Below are positions 16,696-26,273 of a stretch of DNA of 46,461 nucleotides, piece by piece. The notes under the pieces are model-generated. The model saw only the letters and a program-made list of their open reading frames with translations, did not search any database and was not told where the DNA came from. The translations under genes and the position numbers were made by a program. This DNA is from Rhizobium leucaenae USDA 9039 (GTDB taxonomy: Bacteria > Pseudomonadota > Alphaproteobacteria > Rhizobiales > Rhizobiaceae). Location: assembly GCF_000426285.1 (NCBI RefSeq), contig NZ_AUFB01000029.1, positions 1 to 46,461 on the forward strand. The letters are read 5' to 3'. Numbering within the stretch: position 1 is the first letter of the stretch; each line of letters opens with the position of its first letter.

Positions 16696-19600
16696 ATGGA
16701 ACCGCAGATCTTGCGCGACAGACCCAAAGGTGATCTGCAGGTTCTATGGGAGGATGAGGAGCGTGCGTTCTGTCGGGGACAATTTGTCTATAAGAACGGC
16801 GCGTCACGCAACGTCCTAGCGCTTCGTCTGACAGCGGCCTTTCCCCGAGCGGCAGCCGTCGCTCAACTCTCCAATGAGTTCGAACTCAAGGACCATCTGG
16901 ACAGCGCGTGGGCTGTGCGGCCACTGGAATTCGTCCGTAAACGCGAGCTAACGATGCTGGTCTTTGAGGATCCGGGTGGAGAAGCCCTCGACAAGTATAT
17001 GGGCGAACCGATGCCGACATCCCGGTTTCTCGCCCTGGCCATAAGCATTACGGTGGCGCTGAGGCATGTCCATGAACGTGGTCTCATCCATAAAGATCTG
17101 AAGCCGGCACATATTTTGGTGGACGACACAAGCGCACAGGTGCGGTTGACCGGGTTTGGACATGCTTCGCGCCTACCGCGCGAGCGCCAGGCAACGAGTT
17201 CTCCCGAATATATAGCGGGGACGCTTGCCTATATTGCGCCCGAGCAGACCGGACGAATGAACAGGTCGATCGATTCCCGCAGTGACCTCTATGCGCTCGG
17301 CGTGGTTTTCTACCAAATGCTGACAGGCGTGCTGCCGTTTTTTGCGTCCGATCCCATGGAATTAATTCATTCCCACATTGCCCGGACGCCGGCACCGCCG
17401 AGCGAGCGGCTTGCGAGCATCCCGATCGCGCTCTCCCATATCGTCACAAAACTTCTCGCCAAGACGGCTGACGAACGCTACCAGACTGCCAAGGGCTTGG
17501 AGCACGATCTCCGACGCTGCTTGACACAGTGGCTGGCCGAGGGCGGGATCGATCCTTTTCCCCCTGGCGACCTCGATAATCCGGACCGGCTGCTGTTGCC
17601 CGAGAAGCTTTACGGGCGGGAAGCCGAGATTGTGTCCCTCCTGAACGCGCATGATCGCGTTACCACGACCGGCAGGCCTGAACTGGTCATGATCTGCGGT
17701 TTTTCCGGAATTGGAAAATCATCAATTGTCAACGAGATGCACAGGGCGCTCATACCATCGCGCGGCCTTTTTGCCTCCGGCAAGTTCGACCCACAAAAAC
17801 GCGACATTCCCTACGCGACAGTGGCACATGCGTTTCAAGGATTGATCCGCAGCTTCCTCAGCAGAAACAATGCTGAACTGGAGAGGTGGCGCGCGACGCT
17901 GCAAGAGGCCATTGGAAGCCAGGGACATCTCGTGGTCGAACTGATGCCCGAACTGAAGCTGATTGTCGGCGAACAACAGCCTCCTCCCGATCTTCCTCCA
18001 CAACAGGCCCAACAGGCTTTCCAGATCGCCCTCCGGCGTTTCGTCGGCGTCTTCGCGACGGCCGAACATCCGCTGACGCTTTTTCTCGATGACCTGCATT
18101 GGGCTGACGTCGCATCGCTCGACCTTCTCGAAGATCTCGTGACACACTCCGAACTGCGGCATCTTTTGGTGATCGGTGCCTATCGGGAAATGGAAATCGA
18201 TCCGGCCCATCCCCTTGTTCGAAAGTTGGAGGTAATTCAAAGTGCCGGATTGAAAATTGATGAGATCAGGCTGGCTCCCCTCACCCGGAAGAATTTCGAG
18301 GCGTTCGTCGTAGACGCGCTTCACTGCGCACACGATCGCGCCATTCCGCTCGCTCGGATACTCCACGACAAGACCGCCGGAAATCCCTTCTTTCTCAAGC
18401 AGTTTTTGTCCGCGCTCGACGATGAGGGTCTCGTTGCCTTCGATCTGACGGAAGGCAACTGGTCGTGGAACCCGGATCATCTTCGTGGCAGGAAATATAC
18501 CGAGAACGTGGTCGATCTAATGGTCGGCAAGCTCGCAAAATTGCCAGCAGAGACTCAAGCTGCTCTCCAGCAACTCGCCTGTCTCGGAACCACCGCCACG
18601 ACCGCGATGCTTTCGACTGTTCTGTCGATCTCCGAGGCTCGCGTTCAAGAGATCCTCTGGGAGGCAGTGCGGCGCGACTTCATCGAGCGGATCGACGATT
18701 CCTACAGATTTATACACGACCGCGTGCAGGAAGCTGCCTATTCGCAGATTCCACAAGAACGATGCGCTGAAACCCATCTTCGTATCGGCCGGCTCTTGGT
18801 CTTGCGCACGCCGACGGCGCAACGAGAGGAAGCGATCTTCGACATCGTTAATCATCTCAACCGCGGTGCGGCACTGATTTTCTCCGAAGAAGAGCGAAAC
18901 GAGCTCGCCGGGCTGAATCTGATCGCAGGCAAACGAGCGCGAGTATCGACGGCTTACCTTCAGGCGTTCAAATATTTCACTGCTGGCGCGTCCTTCCTGA
19001 CAGACAACGCTTGGACTGATCACCATGAACTCGCATTTGCCCTCGAATTTTATCGGGCCGAATGCGAGTTCCTCCTTGGCGATATGGATGCTGCCGACAA
19101 GCGCCTGAATTTCCTCTCGTTAAAGGCAACATATAGGCTCGAGCTGGCAAGAGTGGCCCGTTTGCGCATCGAGCTGTACACGACCCTTGATCAATGTGAC
19201 AAAGCAGTCGCCATCTGCATCGGATACTTGCGTCATTTGGGCGTGAACTGGTCGCCGCATCCAACACGATCCCAGGTAAAACGGGAATATGGTAAGATCT
19301 GGAAGAAAATCGGGAAACGGACGGTAGAGAAGCTTGTCGCCCTGCCCCTGATGAGCGACGCAGGGTCACTTGCCACGCTGGATGTACTGACAGCAATTTT
19401 TCCATCGGCGCTGTTCACAGACGCAAACCTTCTAGCGCTGGCTATATGCCGCTCGGTCAATCTCAGCCTAGAGCAAGGGCATGGCGACGGATCGTGCGTA
19501 GCCTACGTCTTCTTTGCCAAGATCGCAGGCCTGCAGTTTAACGACTATAAGGCGGGATTTCAGTTCGCCAACCTCGGATACGATCTGGTCATCAAGCATC

Positions 19601-19968
19601 GCTTCGATAGGTTCCGAGCGCGAACCTACATGTGGTTTGCGCAATTTTCCTTGATGTGGACCGAGCATGTGCATGCGAGCCGAGCGCTTTTCATGCGAGC
19701 GTTCGAGGCAGCGACGGAAGTCGGTGATCTGCCCGTCACCGTCTATTGCTGCGACAACCTCAATACGAATTTTTTGGCCGCAGGCGACCCTCTCGCTGAA
19801 GCGGAGCAGCAAGCCGAACGCGGCCTACAGCTCGCCGAGCGCGCGCGGTACGATCATATTATCGATATCATGAAGGTGCAGCGCGGCGTCATCCGAAGCT
19901 TGCGGGGGCTGACATACGAATTTGGTCGCTTTGATGATAGGCAGGTAAGTGTGACCTGCCACGGGTAA
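16696..19968 (+). CDS. Kinase/AAA-ATPase multidomain signalling protein, 3' end cut off by IS3 insertion
   Basis: A Ser/Thr kinase-like domain fills about residues 30-280 (catalytic loop LIHKDLKPAHIL, activation-segment YIAPEQTG). An AAA/STAND-type ATPase follows, with YGRE near 310, Walker A GFSGIGKSS near 335 and Walker B LTLFLDDLHWAD near 464, then a long helical repeat region. The kinase lacks a glycine-rich loop and the DFG Asp is replaced (LTGFGHA, about residue 151), so it is probably a pseudokinase. Full-length relatives add GAF, histidine-kinase and ATPase domains, reaching about 1700-1900 residues. Here host sequence ends at GRFDDRQVS and the IS supplies the last codons and TAA, so the histidine kinase part is gone. 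Confidence 0.85.
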   Translation: MEPQILRDRPKGDLQVLWEDEERAFCRGQFVYKNGASRNVLALRLTAAFPRAAAVAQLSNEFELKDHLDSAWAVRPLEFVRKRELTMLVFEDPGGEALDKYMGEPMPTSRFLALAISITVALRHVHERGLIHKDLKPAHILVDDTSAQVRLTGFGHASRLPRERQATSSPEYIAGTLAYIAPEQTGRMNRSIDSRSDLYALGVVFYQMLTGVLPFFASDPMELIHSHIARTPAPPSERLASIPIALSHIVTKLLAKTADERYQTAKGLEHDLRRCLTQWLAEGGIDPFPPGDLDNPDRLLLPEKLYGREAEIVSLLNAHDRVTTTGRPELVMICGFSGIGKSSIVNEMHRALIPSRGLFASGKFDPQKRDIPYATVAHAFQGLIRSFLSRNNAELERWRATLQEAIGSQGHLVVELMPELKLIVGEQQPPPDLPPQQAQQAFQIALRRFVGVFATAEHPLTLFLDDLHWADVASLDLLEDLVTHSELRHLLVIGAYREMEIDPAHPLVRKLEVIQSAGLKIDEIRLAPLTRKNFEAFVVDALHCAHDRAIPLARILHDKTAGNPFFLKQFLSALDDEGLVAFDLTEGNWSWNPDHLRGRKYTENVVDLMVGKLAKLPAETQAALQQLACLGTTATTAMLSTVLSISEARVQEILWEAVRRDFIERIDDSYRFIHDRVQEAAYSQIPQERCAETHLRIGRLLVLRTPTAQREEAIFDIVNHLNRGAALIFSEEERNELAGLNLIAGKRARVSTAYLQAFKYFTAGASFLTDNAWTDHHELAFALEFYRAECEFLLGDMDAADKRLNFLSLKATYRLELARVARLRIELYTTLDQCDKAVAICIGYLRHLGVNWSPHPTRSQVKREYGKIWKKIGKRTVEKLVALPLMSDAGSLATLDVLTAIFPSALFTDANLLALAICRSVNLSLEQGHGDGSCVAYVFFAKIAGLQFNDYKAGFQFANLGYDLVIKHRFDRFRARTYMWFAQFSLMWTEHVHASRALFMRAFEAATEVGDLPVTVYCCDNLNTNFLAAGDPLAEAEQQAERGLQLAERARYDHIIDIMKVQRGVIRSLRGLTYEFGRFDDRQVSVTCHG

Positions 19969-20014
19969 TTTCCTCCAGATTGGATTAGAGTCCGGCCCAT
20001 TGAAGGACGGACGC

Positions 20015-20281
20015 ATGAAGAAGCAGAGATTTACGGAAGAGCAGATTATTGCGGTGCTGGAGGAGCAGGAGGCTGGCGCGAAGGTGGCCGAGCTCTGCCG
20101 CAAGCATGGGATTTCGGACGCGACATTTTACAACTGGAAAGCCAAATACGGCGGTATGGAGGTCTCCGAGGCGAAGCGTCTGAAGGCGCTCGAAGAGGAG
20201 AACGCCAAGCTGAAGAAGCTGCTCGCCGAGCAGATGCTGGATGCCGCCGCACTCCGCGAGCTTCTGGCAAAAAAATGGTAG
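20015..20281 (+). CDS. IS3-family transposase OrfA
   Basis: An 88-residue protein with an N-terminal helix-turn-helix (FTEEQIIAVLEEQEAGAKVA, then HGISDATFYNWKAKYGG) and a C-terminal leucine-zipper-like helix (LKALEEENAKLKKLLAEQ). It binds the element ends and dimerises. The ATG at 20015 matches the usual family start MKKQRF; an in-frame TTG lies at 20000. A run of seven A at 20269-20275 just before the stop is a typical slippery site for -1 frameshifting into OrfB. Confidence 0.92.
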   Translation: MKKQRFTEEQIIAVLEEQEAGAKVAELCRKHGISDATFYNWKAKYGGMEVSEAKRLKALEEENAKLKKLLAEQMLDAAALRELLAKKW

Positions 20282-21204
20282 GGCCTGCCGCCAAGCGTGA
20301 CGCCGTCGCGCATCTGAGGACCGTGATGGGTCTTTCGGAACGGCGGGCCTGCCTGATCATATCCGCCGACCGCAAGATGATCCGTTATCGGCCGAGCCGA
20401 CCGCCGGAGGTCGAACTGCGGGCAAGACTGCGCGACCTCGCCAACGAGCGACGGCGTTTCGGCTACCGGCGGCTGTTCGTCCTGCTCAAGCGGGAGGGAG
20501 AGCCGTCCGGGGTCAACCGCATCTATCGTCTTTATCGCGAGGAAGGTCTTTCGGTCCGCAAGCGCAAAGCCAGACGGCGTGCCGTCGGCACCCGTGCGCC
20601 GATCCTGGTCGAAGCGAAGGCCAATGCCCGCTGGTCGCTGGATTTCGTCCACGACCAGTTTGCCTGCGGAAGGAGGTTTCGCGTGCTCAACATCGTTGAT
20701 GACGTGACGCGCGAATGCCTGGCGGCAATCCCCGACACATCAATCTCCGGGCGTCGGGTCGCCCGCGAACTGACGGCGCTTATCGAACGGCGCGGCAAGC
20801 CCGGCATGATCGTCTCCGACCACGGCACGGAGTTCACGTCGAACGCGATCCTCGCCTGGTCAAAGGAGCACAAGGTCGAATGGCACTACATCGCGCCGGG
20901 AAAGCCGATGCAGAACGGCTACGTCGAATCCTTCAACGGCCGCATGCGCGACGAACTGCTGAACGAGAGCCTGTTCTTCGGTCTCGGCCACGCCCGCAGC
21001 GCCATTTCCGAATGGGCGGAGGACTACAACAATTTCCGGCCACACTCATCGCTCGGATATCAGACCCCGGCCAACTATGCCGGGACTATCGCCGCAACCG
21101 GCTCCAACGCTGCGCAAGATGAAGGCTACGCGTTTCCGCCGGTTGCTCCCACCGCGCCAAATGGCGTATCGAAAACCGCCGGGGCTCTAATCGCCGCTGG
21201 ATGA
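20275..21204 (+). CDS. IS3-family transposase OrfB (DDE integrase)
   Basis: A 309-residue integrase-type catalytic subunit. The DDE triad is visible as WSLDFVHD, IVSDHGTEF and NGYVESFNGRMRDE with the usual spacing, followed by the IS3-typical FRPHSSLGYQTP. It can start at ATG 20275 or be made as an OrfAB fusion by -1 frameshifting at A7 20269-20275. No interruption is seen, so the element may be active. Confidence 0.93.
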   Translation: MVGPAAKRDAVAHLRTVMGLSERRACLIISADRKMIRYRPSRPPEVELRARLRDLANERRRFGYRRLFVLLKREGEPSGVNRIYRLYREEGLSVRKRKARRRAVGTRAPILVEAKANARWSLDFVHDQFACGRRFRVLNIVDDVTRECLAAIPDTSISGRRVARELTALIERRGKPGMIVSDHGTEFTSNAILAWSKEHKVEWHYIAPGKPMQNGYVESFNGRMRDELLNESLFFGLGHARSAISEWAEDYNNFRPHSSLGYQTPANYAGTIAATGSNAAQDEGYAFPPVAPTAPNGVSKTAGALIAAG

Positions 21205-21219
21205 AAGTTCAGTGGCAGG

Positions 21220-21498
21220 TCAGAGACTCAATCGTGCATCCAAAACCGTGCAGCCATCCGTTCGGATGGCCTGCCAGTCGTTTCCCCCGTCCAAGACCTC
21301 CCCGGAGAGTCGATCACCTTCGAAGCGGCCGCCCTCGATCACCCGGACTTGCCTCGACGTCGAAGGCGTCCGACCGATGACCAAGGAAGGCCTGACGTTC
21401 AGTCTCATCGTAAACAGCGGCTTGCTGCGGACTTCGCCAAAGACGTCGACTGCGGTTTCCAGCTCGGTGGCTGAGATCGGCATGGTCATTTTCTCCAT
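21220..21498 (-). pseudogene. DUF3237-family protein, C-terminus cut by the IS
   Basis: The 92-residue frame begins MEKMTMPISATELETAVDVF and contains VIEGGRFEGDRLSGEVLDGG and NDWQAIRTDGCTVLDARLSL, the first half of a DUF3237 protein. The intact relative at 22492-23052 continues after LDARIVLE for about 70 residues. Here the stop TGA is formed by the first bases of the IS end, so the second half is missing. Confidence 0.8.
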
Positions 21499-21620
21499 TT
21501 TCCGGCACCGTCGCGACGGCGCGTCCGCCCGGCTGGTCGCAGAATAAAAACCGTCGGCCTGGATCCTTCATGCCGCGAAAAACTTCAAGCTGACTACATC
21601 CAATCCGCAGCGCAGGACGA

Positions 21621-22019
21621 TCAGGCCTGCGAGATGGAAGTACCGACCGCCTCGACGAGATGCGCGCGCGTGGGCGATGGCCCAAAGGGATCTGAGAAGT
21701 ATTGCGTTTCTTTAGCGACCAGACCCGCGTGAAATTCCATTATGCTTACGGCATAAGATGGCTTCCCGTCGTAGGTAAGCACGAATTCCGTGACCCAGAG
21801 GTTTCCGTTTCCCACAATTCGCCTCACCGCAAACTGCTTTTGGTCGGGCTGGACGAATCGGCTCTCCCGAATTTTGCCTCGACCGACAATGCGTTTTCCC
21901 GATTGTGGATAATCCAGCACCGCATCGTCACTATAGATTTCAGGCTCGACGTCAAAGTCACCCGCATCGGAAGCGAGCCAATGACGCTCCAAGCCAATTC
22001 GATAAGCCGATTCGTCCAT
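21621..22019 (-). CDS. SnoaL/NTF2-like protein
   Basis: A 132-residue alpha+beta-barrel protein of the NTF2-like superfamily: N-terminal helices with RHWLASDAGDFDVEPEIYSD, then DAVLDYPQSGKRIVGRGKI, and strands WVTEFVLTYDGKPSYAVSIM and FHAGLVAKETQYFSDPFG. Such proteins are small isomerases, cyclases or ligand binders in catabolic clusters. GGAG lies 7 nt before the ATG. It precedes the truncated DUF3237 gene by about 120 bp and was probably in the same transcript. Substrate unknown. Confidence 0.8.
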   Translation of the reverse strand: MDESAYRIGLERHWLASDAGDFDVEPEIYSDDAVLDYPQSGKRIVGRGKIRESRFVQPDQKQFAVRRIVGNGNLWVTEFVLTYDGKPSYAVSIMEFHAGLVAKETQYFSDPFGPSPTRAHLVEAVGTSISQA

Positions 22020-22491
22020 TTCCGTCTCCTATGGAAACTGTCAAAAGCTTGTGCTGGCAGAATTCCAGATCGACTACAGATTCCGCAAAAAACCGACACA
22101 CGTCCATCCTACGATGGTCTTGCATCTGCGATGAGCTTCTCTAGCGGGATTCCTCCGCCGGAAAGGCTTACCGTCGCGGCTGCCGATAACGTGGACCGGC
22201 GGCACAGGACTTCAGAATTGGATCGCGATAACATTCACTCATGCACGTCCCGCATATAGTCTCCTGATATCACATCTTCGCGACTGTAGCTCTGCTGCAA
22301 AGACTGAGATGATGGCGAGCGTGTCATTTTCGCGAATGTCAGCCAAACTAGATGCCAGTGCTCTCGACGATACCATCGTTCAATAGAGGCATCTTGGCCG
22401 CAGGCTATAGTTCCAATCCATCTCGAACGTGGCTGAGCGAGGCCTTCAGGGTTGTGGAGACAACGAAGAGTGCTCAGGGGGAGTTAAAGTG
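22020..22491. other. Divergent intergenic region with one motif-1 site
   Basis: It holds the promoter region of the SnoaL-like gene (leftward) and of the DUF3237 gene (rightward). The only recognised element is the motif-1 copy at 22364-22386. The rest shows no coding pattern. Confidence 0.4.
22364..22386 (+). promoter_or_regulatory. Motif-1 site A
   Basis: The core GATACCATCGTTCAATAG matches motif 1 (ACACCWTYGTACAATAG) with two differences. It points to the DUF3237 gene, whose start codon lies 106 bp downstream. Confidence 0.5.
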
Positions 22492-23052
22492 ATGCCCAAC
22501 GCTGATTCAAACTTACGGAAGACTGGTGTCGCGGAAAACCACTCGGAGAGTCAGCCGGGCCAGACGGCCAACTTCATCGATCTGCCACCCGTGCTCCAGC
22601 GCGTGGAATTCCGCCACCTCTTCACTCTGGAAGTGGCAGTGGATGCATTACAAGCGATCGGGGATGTAGAGGGGCTTAAGCGGCGGGTAGGACCGATCGC
22701 TTCGGGCCGCTTCGAAGGACAACGCCTCAAGGGGCGGGTCGCGCCCGGCGGCTCCGATTGGCAAATGGCGACCGGCGAGAACATGACACACCTGGACGCG
22801 CGGATCGTCCTGGAAACGGACGTTGGCGAATTGATCGGCATGACATTCGGCGGGATACGCTGCGGACCTCCCGACGTAATGGTCCGGCTGGCCAGAGGCG
22901 AGTTTGTCGATCCGACTGAGTATTATTTTCGTATCCATGCAACCTTCAGCACGGGGGCAAATGCCCTGGGCTGGATGAACCGGATGATAGCGATCGGGAC
23001 CGGGCATCGGTTGCCAGGCGGCCCGATCTATAACCTCTTCGAAGTCCAGTAG
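22492..23052 (+). CDS. DUF3237-family protein
   Basis: A 186-residue protein with the full DUF3237 pattern: RHLFTLEVAVDALQAIGDVE, SGRFEGQRLKGRVAPGGSDW, HLDARIVLETDVGELIGMTF and a C-terminal PTEYYFRIHATFSTGA. The family is a small beta-barrel; its biochemical role is not settled, although members sit in catabolic clusters. The start at 22492 is chosen for GGGGGAG 8 nt upstream. It is preceded by motif-1 site A. It is the intact paralogue of the truncated gene at 21220-21498. Confidence 0.85.
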   Translation: MPNADSNLRKTGVAENHSESQPGQTANFIDLPPVLQRVEFRHLFTLEVAVDALQAIGDVEGLKRRVGPIASGRFEGQRLKGRVAPGGSDWQMATGENMTHLDARIVLETDVGELIGMTFGGIRCGPPDVMVRLARGEFVDPTEYYFRIHATFSTGANALGWMNRMIAIGTGHRLPGGPIYNLFEVQ

Positions 23053-23144
23053 TCGCGGACCCTGGCGGCGGCCGTCATCCCCGAGCGCTCCAAGATGATC
23101 CATTTCAAAGTGCGGCAAAGGCGTCCGATGCCGAGCCGATAGTG

Positions 23145-23167
23145 TTGACGACACCATCGTACAATAG
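23145..23167 (+). promoter_or_regulatory. Motif-1 site B
   Basis: It carries the exact core ACACCATCGTACAATAG and points to the epoxide hydrolase gene, 60 bp upstream of its ATG. TACAAT could serve as a -10 element; no good -35 lies 17 bp upstream, which would fit an activator-dependent promoter. Confidence 0.6.
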
Positions 23168-23226
23168 CGAACCGTTTCACTTGGTGAGAGCGTCGACGCG
23201 CCCATCCCAAACTTTTGGAGATCGCC

Positions 23227-24525
23227 ATGTCAACTCTCTCACCATCGTTCACGCGCCGAACCCTTCTGGTAACCGCTGCGGCGGCCGGCGCAATCAGCGC
23301 CCTGCCTGGCACGCTTGCCGTGGCAAAGAGCGAAGACAATGAAATCCGCTCGTTCAAGTTCTCCGCGACCGACGCCGAGCTGAGCGACCTGCGCCGCCGT
23401 GTGGCCGCCACACGCTGGCCAGACCGGGAAACAGTCCCGGACGACACGCAAGGCGTACGGCTCGACACCATCCAAAAACTCGCCAAGCATTGGCGTGGCT
23501 ATGACTGGCGCAAGACCGAGGCCCGGCTAAACTCTTTTCCGCAGTTCATGACCGAGATTGACGGCCTGGACATCCACTTCATCCATGTCCGCTCGAAGCA
23601 CGAGAACGCGCTCCCGATCATCATCACCCATGGATGGCCCGGCTCTGTCATCGAGCAGTTGAAGATCATCAAGCCGCTCACCGACCCGACAGCCTATGGC
23701 GGCAGCGAGTCGGATGCCTTCCATGTCGTGATCCCCTCGCTGCCGGGCTACGGCTTCTCCGGCAAGCCAAAGCAGCCGGGCTGGAACCCGCCTCGCATCG
23801 CAAAGGCCTGGGCCGTACTGATGCAGCGCCTCGGCTATACGAAATATGTCGCCCAGGGCGGTGACTGGGGCAATGCCGTCACCGAACTAATGGCGGTGCA
23901 GGAGCCTTCAGGCCTGCTTGGCATCCACACCAACATGGCTGCGACGGTGCCAGCCGAAATCTCGAAGGCGCTCGCCGCAGGCGCTCCACCCACGAACCTC
24001 TCTCCGGACGAAAAGAGAGCCTATGACCAGCTCGATGACTTCAACAAGAACGGACTCGGCTACGCGATCGAGATGAACAACCGGCCGCAGACGCTCTACG
24101 GCATCGTGGATTCGCCGATCGGGCTTGCCGCCTGGATGCTCGACCATGACATTCGGAGCTACCAGATGATTGCCCGTTCATTCGACGGTCAGAAGGAAGG
24201 CCTGACGCCTGACGACGTCCTGGACAACGTCATGCTCTATTGGCTCACGAATACGGCGACCTCGTCTGCACGGCTCTACTGGGACAACGCGCACTTCCCT
24301 ACGGGAGGATTCTTCGACCCGCGCGGCATCAAGATCCCGGTCGCCGTCAGCGCCTTCCCAGATGAGATTTACCAGGCGCCGCGAAGCTGGGCCGAAAAGG
24401 CCTATCCGAAACTCATCTTCTACAACCGTCCTCCCAAGGGCGGGCACTTCGCCGCCTGGGAACAGCCCGAGTTGTTTGTCGCAGATCTAAACACCGCATT
24501 CAAGACGCTTCGCGACGCAACCTGA
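23227..24525 (+). CDS. Exported epoxide-hydrolase-family alpha/beta hydrolase
   Basis: A 432-residue protein. Residues 1-33 form an export signal with a twin-arginine pair (FTRRTLLV), a hydrophobic Ala/Gly stretch and a cleavage site near LAVAKS. The epoxide-hydrolase N-terminal domain follows (FSATDAELSDLRRRVAATRW), then the alpha/beta hydrolase core: HGWPGS at 135-140, nucleophile D213 in GGDWGN and the catalytic His near 407 in GGHFAAWEQP. It would open an epoxide to a diol through an Asp ester. GGAG lies 6 nt before the ATG at 23227. Tat export of this family is unusual but seen in some bacteria; the natural substrate is unknown. Confidence 0.9.
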   Translation: MSTLSPSFTRRTLLVTAAAAGAISALPGTLAVAKSEDNEIRSFKFSATDAELSDLRRRVAATRWPDRETVPDDTQGVRLDTIQKLAKHWRGYDWRKTEARLNSFPQFMTEIDGLDIHFIHVRSKHENALPIIITHGWPGSVIEQLKIIKPLTDPTAYGGSESDAFHVVIPSLPGYGFSGKPKQPGWNPPRIAKAWAVLMQRLGYTKYVAQGGDWGNAVTELMAVQEPSGLLGIHTNMAATVPAEISKALAAGAPPTNLSPDEKRAYDQLDDFNKNGLGYAIEMNNRPQTLYGIVDSPIGLAAWMLDHDIRSYQMIARSFDGQKEGLTPDDVLDNVMLYWLTNTATSSARLYWDNAHFPTGGFFDPRGIKIPVAVSAFPDEIYQAPRSWAEKAYPKLIFYNRPPKGGHFAAWEQPELFVADLNTAFKTLRDAT

Positions 24526-25221
24526 CCACTTAGGTAAGTCAACCGATTCACACAAAGGAGCCGCCTTCCTGCCTGAGGAAGAACACACAACGACGAAAGA
24601 GGGCTGACATCCGGGGGACGGCTCCGCCGGACAGAACGTGTCCAATTTGGGCACCTCTACCTGCTTCAGGAATCCGGGTGCTGTTCGATATCGTCCTGTT
24701 ATTCGACTGCCATTGCATGTGGTCGCGAAGACAAATGGCCGCCGCCGAACCATCAGGGCGTCGGCCACGCGGAAACTCGTTCCGCCAAAGCGATGCCAAG
24801 GATCGCGGCATCGAAGTCCGCCATGACGAAGGCAAACTCGTTCACATTGGGCGCCGCGCCTACAAGCTCGGCGCCCTTCCGCGTGAGAAAATCTCCGACG
24901 CCGCGCTCAGAGAAATGGCTTCGATAGATGTTCGAAGTGCGCACCGTGCAGGGATCTTCCGAATTGCCTCGAGTATAGCCAGGCAATACCTAAGTGCACT
25001 TACGCGGCCCGGCGTTTGCGGCCTATGCTACCAACCGTCACCTCCCCTCGACGGGGCGGCATGATGATATCAACAGACACGCTCCAGTGCTCCTCCCCTC
25101 CGCTGGAGCCGCGGATCCATCCCGAGATCCGCCAAGGCCGTCTCCGCGTCCGCCTGGAGGCGGCCTTCCATTCGTAGTGGGAGCACGGTTTCCGATATTT
25201 CGGTGCACTCTGGAGTCTCAG
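24526..25221. other. Intergenic region, no gene supported
   Basis: About 700 bases between the epoxide hydrolase and the lactonase-like pseudogene. Several overlapping open frames exist on both strands, but none has a ribosome-binding site plus a natural-looking protein. It could be a decayed gene; nothing was identified. Confidence 0.35.
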
Positions 25222-26159
25222 ATGATATCCCGTTCCGTCCTGACAGCCGCCATCGGCCTCGCACTCACCCCTTTCCTATCTGCAACAGCCGTCCCTGCAT
25301 CGAACGATGCCGGGCCTCGAGCCGCCGCTGTGATCGACAGGCTCTATCGGCTCGACTGCTGACACTCGCTGGCAAACGACGAATCCGTATGGACGCCCGG
25401 AGAAAACGTCGGGAAGCCCATCGAGTTTTCGTCCACATGCTACCTCATCCGTCATGACGCGGACGTGCTGATGTGGGATACCGGCGTTCCAGAGGAGACG
25501 ATCGGCGACCCCAAAGGGTGGTCGACCCAGCCCGACCTCATCGTCTACCACCTCGATAGGACAATTTCGTCCCAGCTCGCGCAAATCGGATTGACGCCCG
25601 CGGCCGTGAACTACGTGCTCGTCTCGCACACGCATGGCGACCACATCGGAAAAGTTAGGCTTTTTCCCGACGCGACAGTGGTGATGCAGCAGGCAGAATA
25701 CGAATGGATCAATTCCGTTCCGCCATCAGATCCGAACCTCAATACGCTCGTCACACTTGCCCGGAAGCTCCTTGGTCATCCCGGACGGCTTGAACTGATT
25801 ACCGGGGACGTCGACCTCTTCCGCGACGGGAGTGTGATGCTGATCTCGACACCCGGCCATACGCCCGGAAGCCAGGCGCTCATGATTCACTTGAACAAGA
25901 CGGGGTACGTCATCCTGTCCGGCGACTGGTGCACCTCGAGGACAACTTTGAGCGCGACATCGTGCCGTCTTTGAATGTAGACAAGGCGCAGTCCATTGGG
26001 TCCATGAAAAGGGTCAAGGAATTGATGGCCAAGTTCCATGCGACGCTCTTCATAAATCACGACAAGCAGCAGACCGACCAACTCAAGCTTCTACCTGGCT
26101 TCTACGATGACCCTGGCGGAGCAAGTCCACAGCCGGCTCTCCGGCTCCATGGGCACTGA
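25222..26159 (+). pseudogene. Metallo-beta-lactamase-fold lactonase-like protein, nonsense and frameshift
   Basis: The ATG at 25222 has GGAG 7 nt upstream and starts a Sec-type signal (ISRSVLTAAIGLALTPFLSA). The frame reads VIDRLYRLDC, then TGA at 25360-25362, then HSLANDESVWTPG in the same frame. The core has the metal motif SHTHGDHIG and LISTPGHTPGSQ, as in N-acyl-homoserine-lactonase-type enzymes. After ILSGD at about 25926 the frame breaks: GACTGG should be GACCTGG, and the other frame continues LVHLEDNFERDIVPSLNVD to FHATLFINHDKQQ. Two independent lesions make this a likely true pseudogene. Confidence 0.75.
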
Positions 26160-26273
26160 CGGTCGGAGTGTCCGAGGCTTGCTCGCGCGGTGCACACTGC
26201 TGGGAGTGTTGTCGAGCGGCTAGAGATCGGACACTTCGGAAGTCTTCATTGGACAGGCTTGGAGAACCAGCCG

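Larger units (their letters stand above)
19952..21222 (+). mobile_element. IS3-family insertion sequence (IS407-like group)
   Basis: A 1271-bp element bounded by imperfect inverted repeats that both begin TGACCTGCCAC. It encodes overlapping orfA and orfB. The flanking 4 bp differ (AGTG on the left, GAGA on the right), so no target duplication is visible. Genes on both sides are cut exactly at the element ends. Confidence 0.9.

Noticed and set aside
24526..25221. A gene in the 700-bp gap before the lactonase-like pseudogene
   Set aside because: Competing short frames on both strands lack start signals and recognisable motifs.
25360..25362. TGA in the lactonase-like gene as selenocysteine or programmed readthrough
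   Set aside because: No SECIS-like hairpin was noticed after it, Gly is the usual residue there, and the gene has a second lesion.
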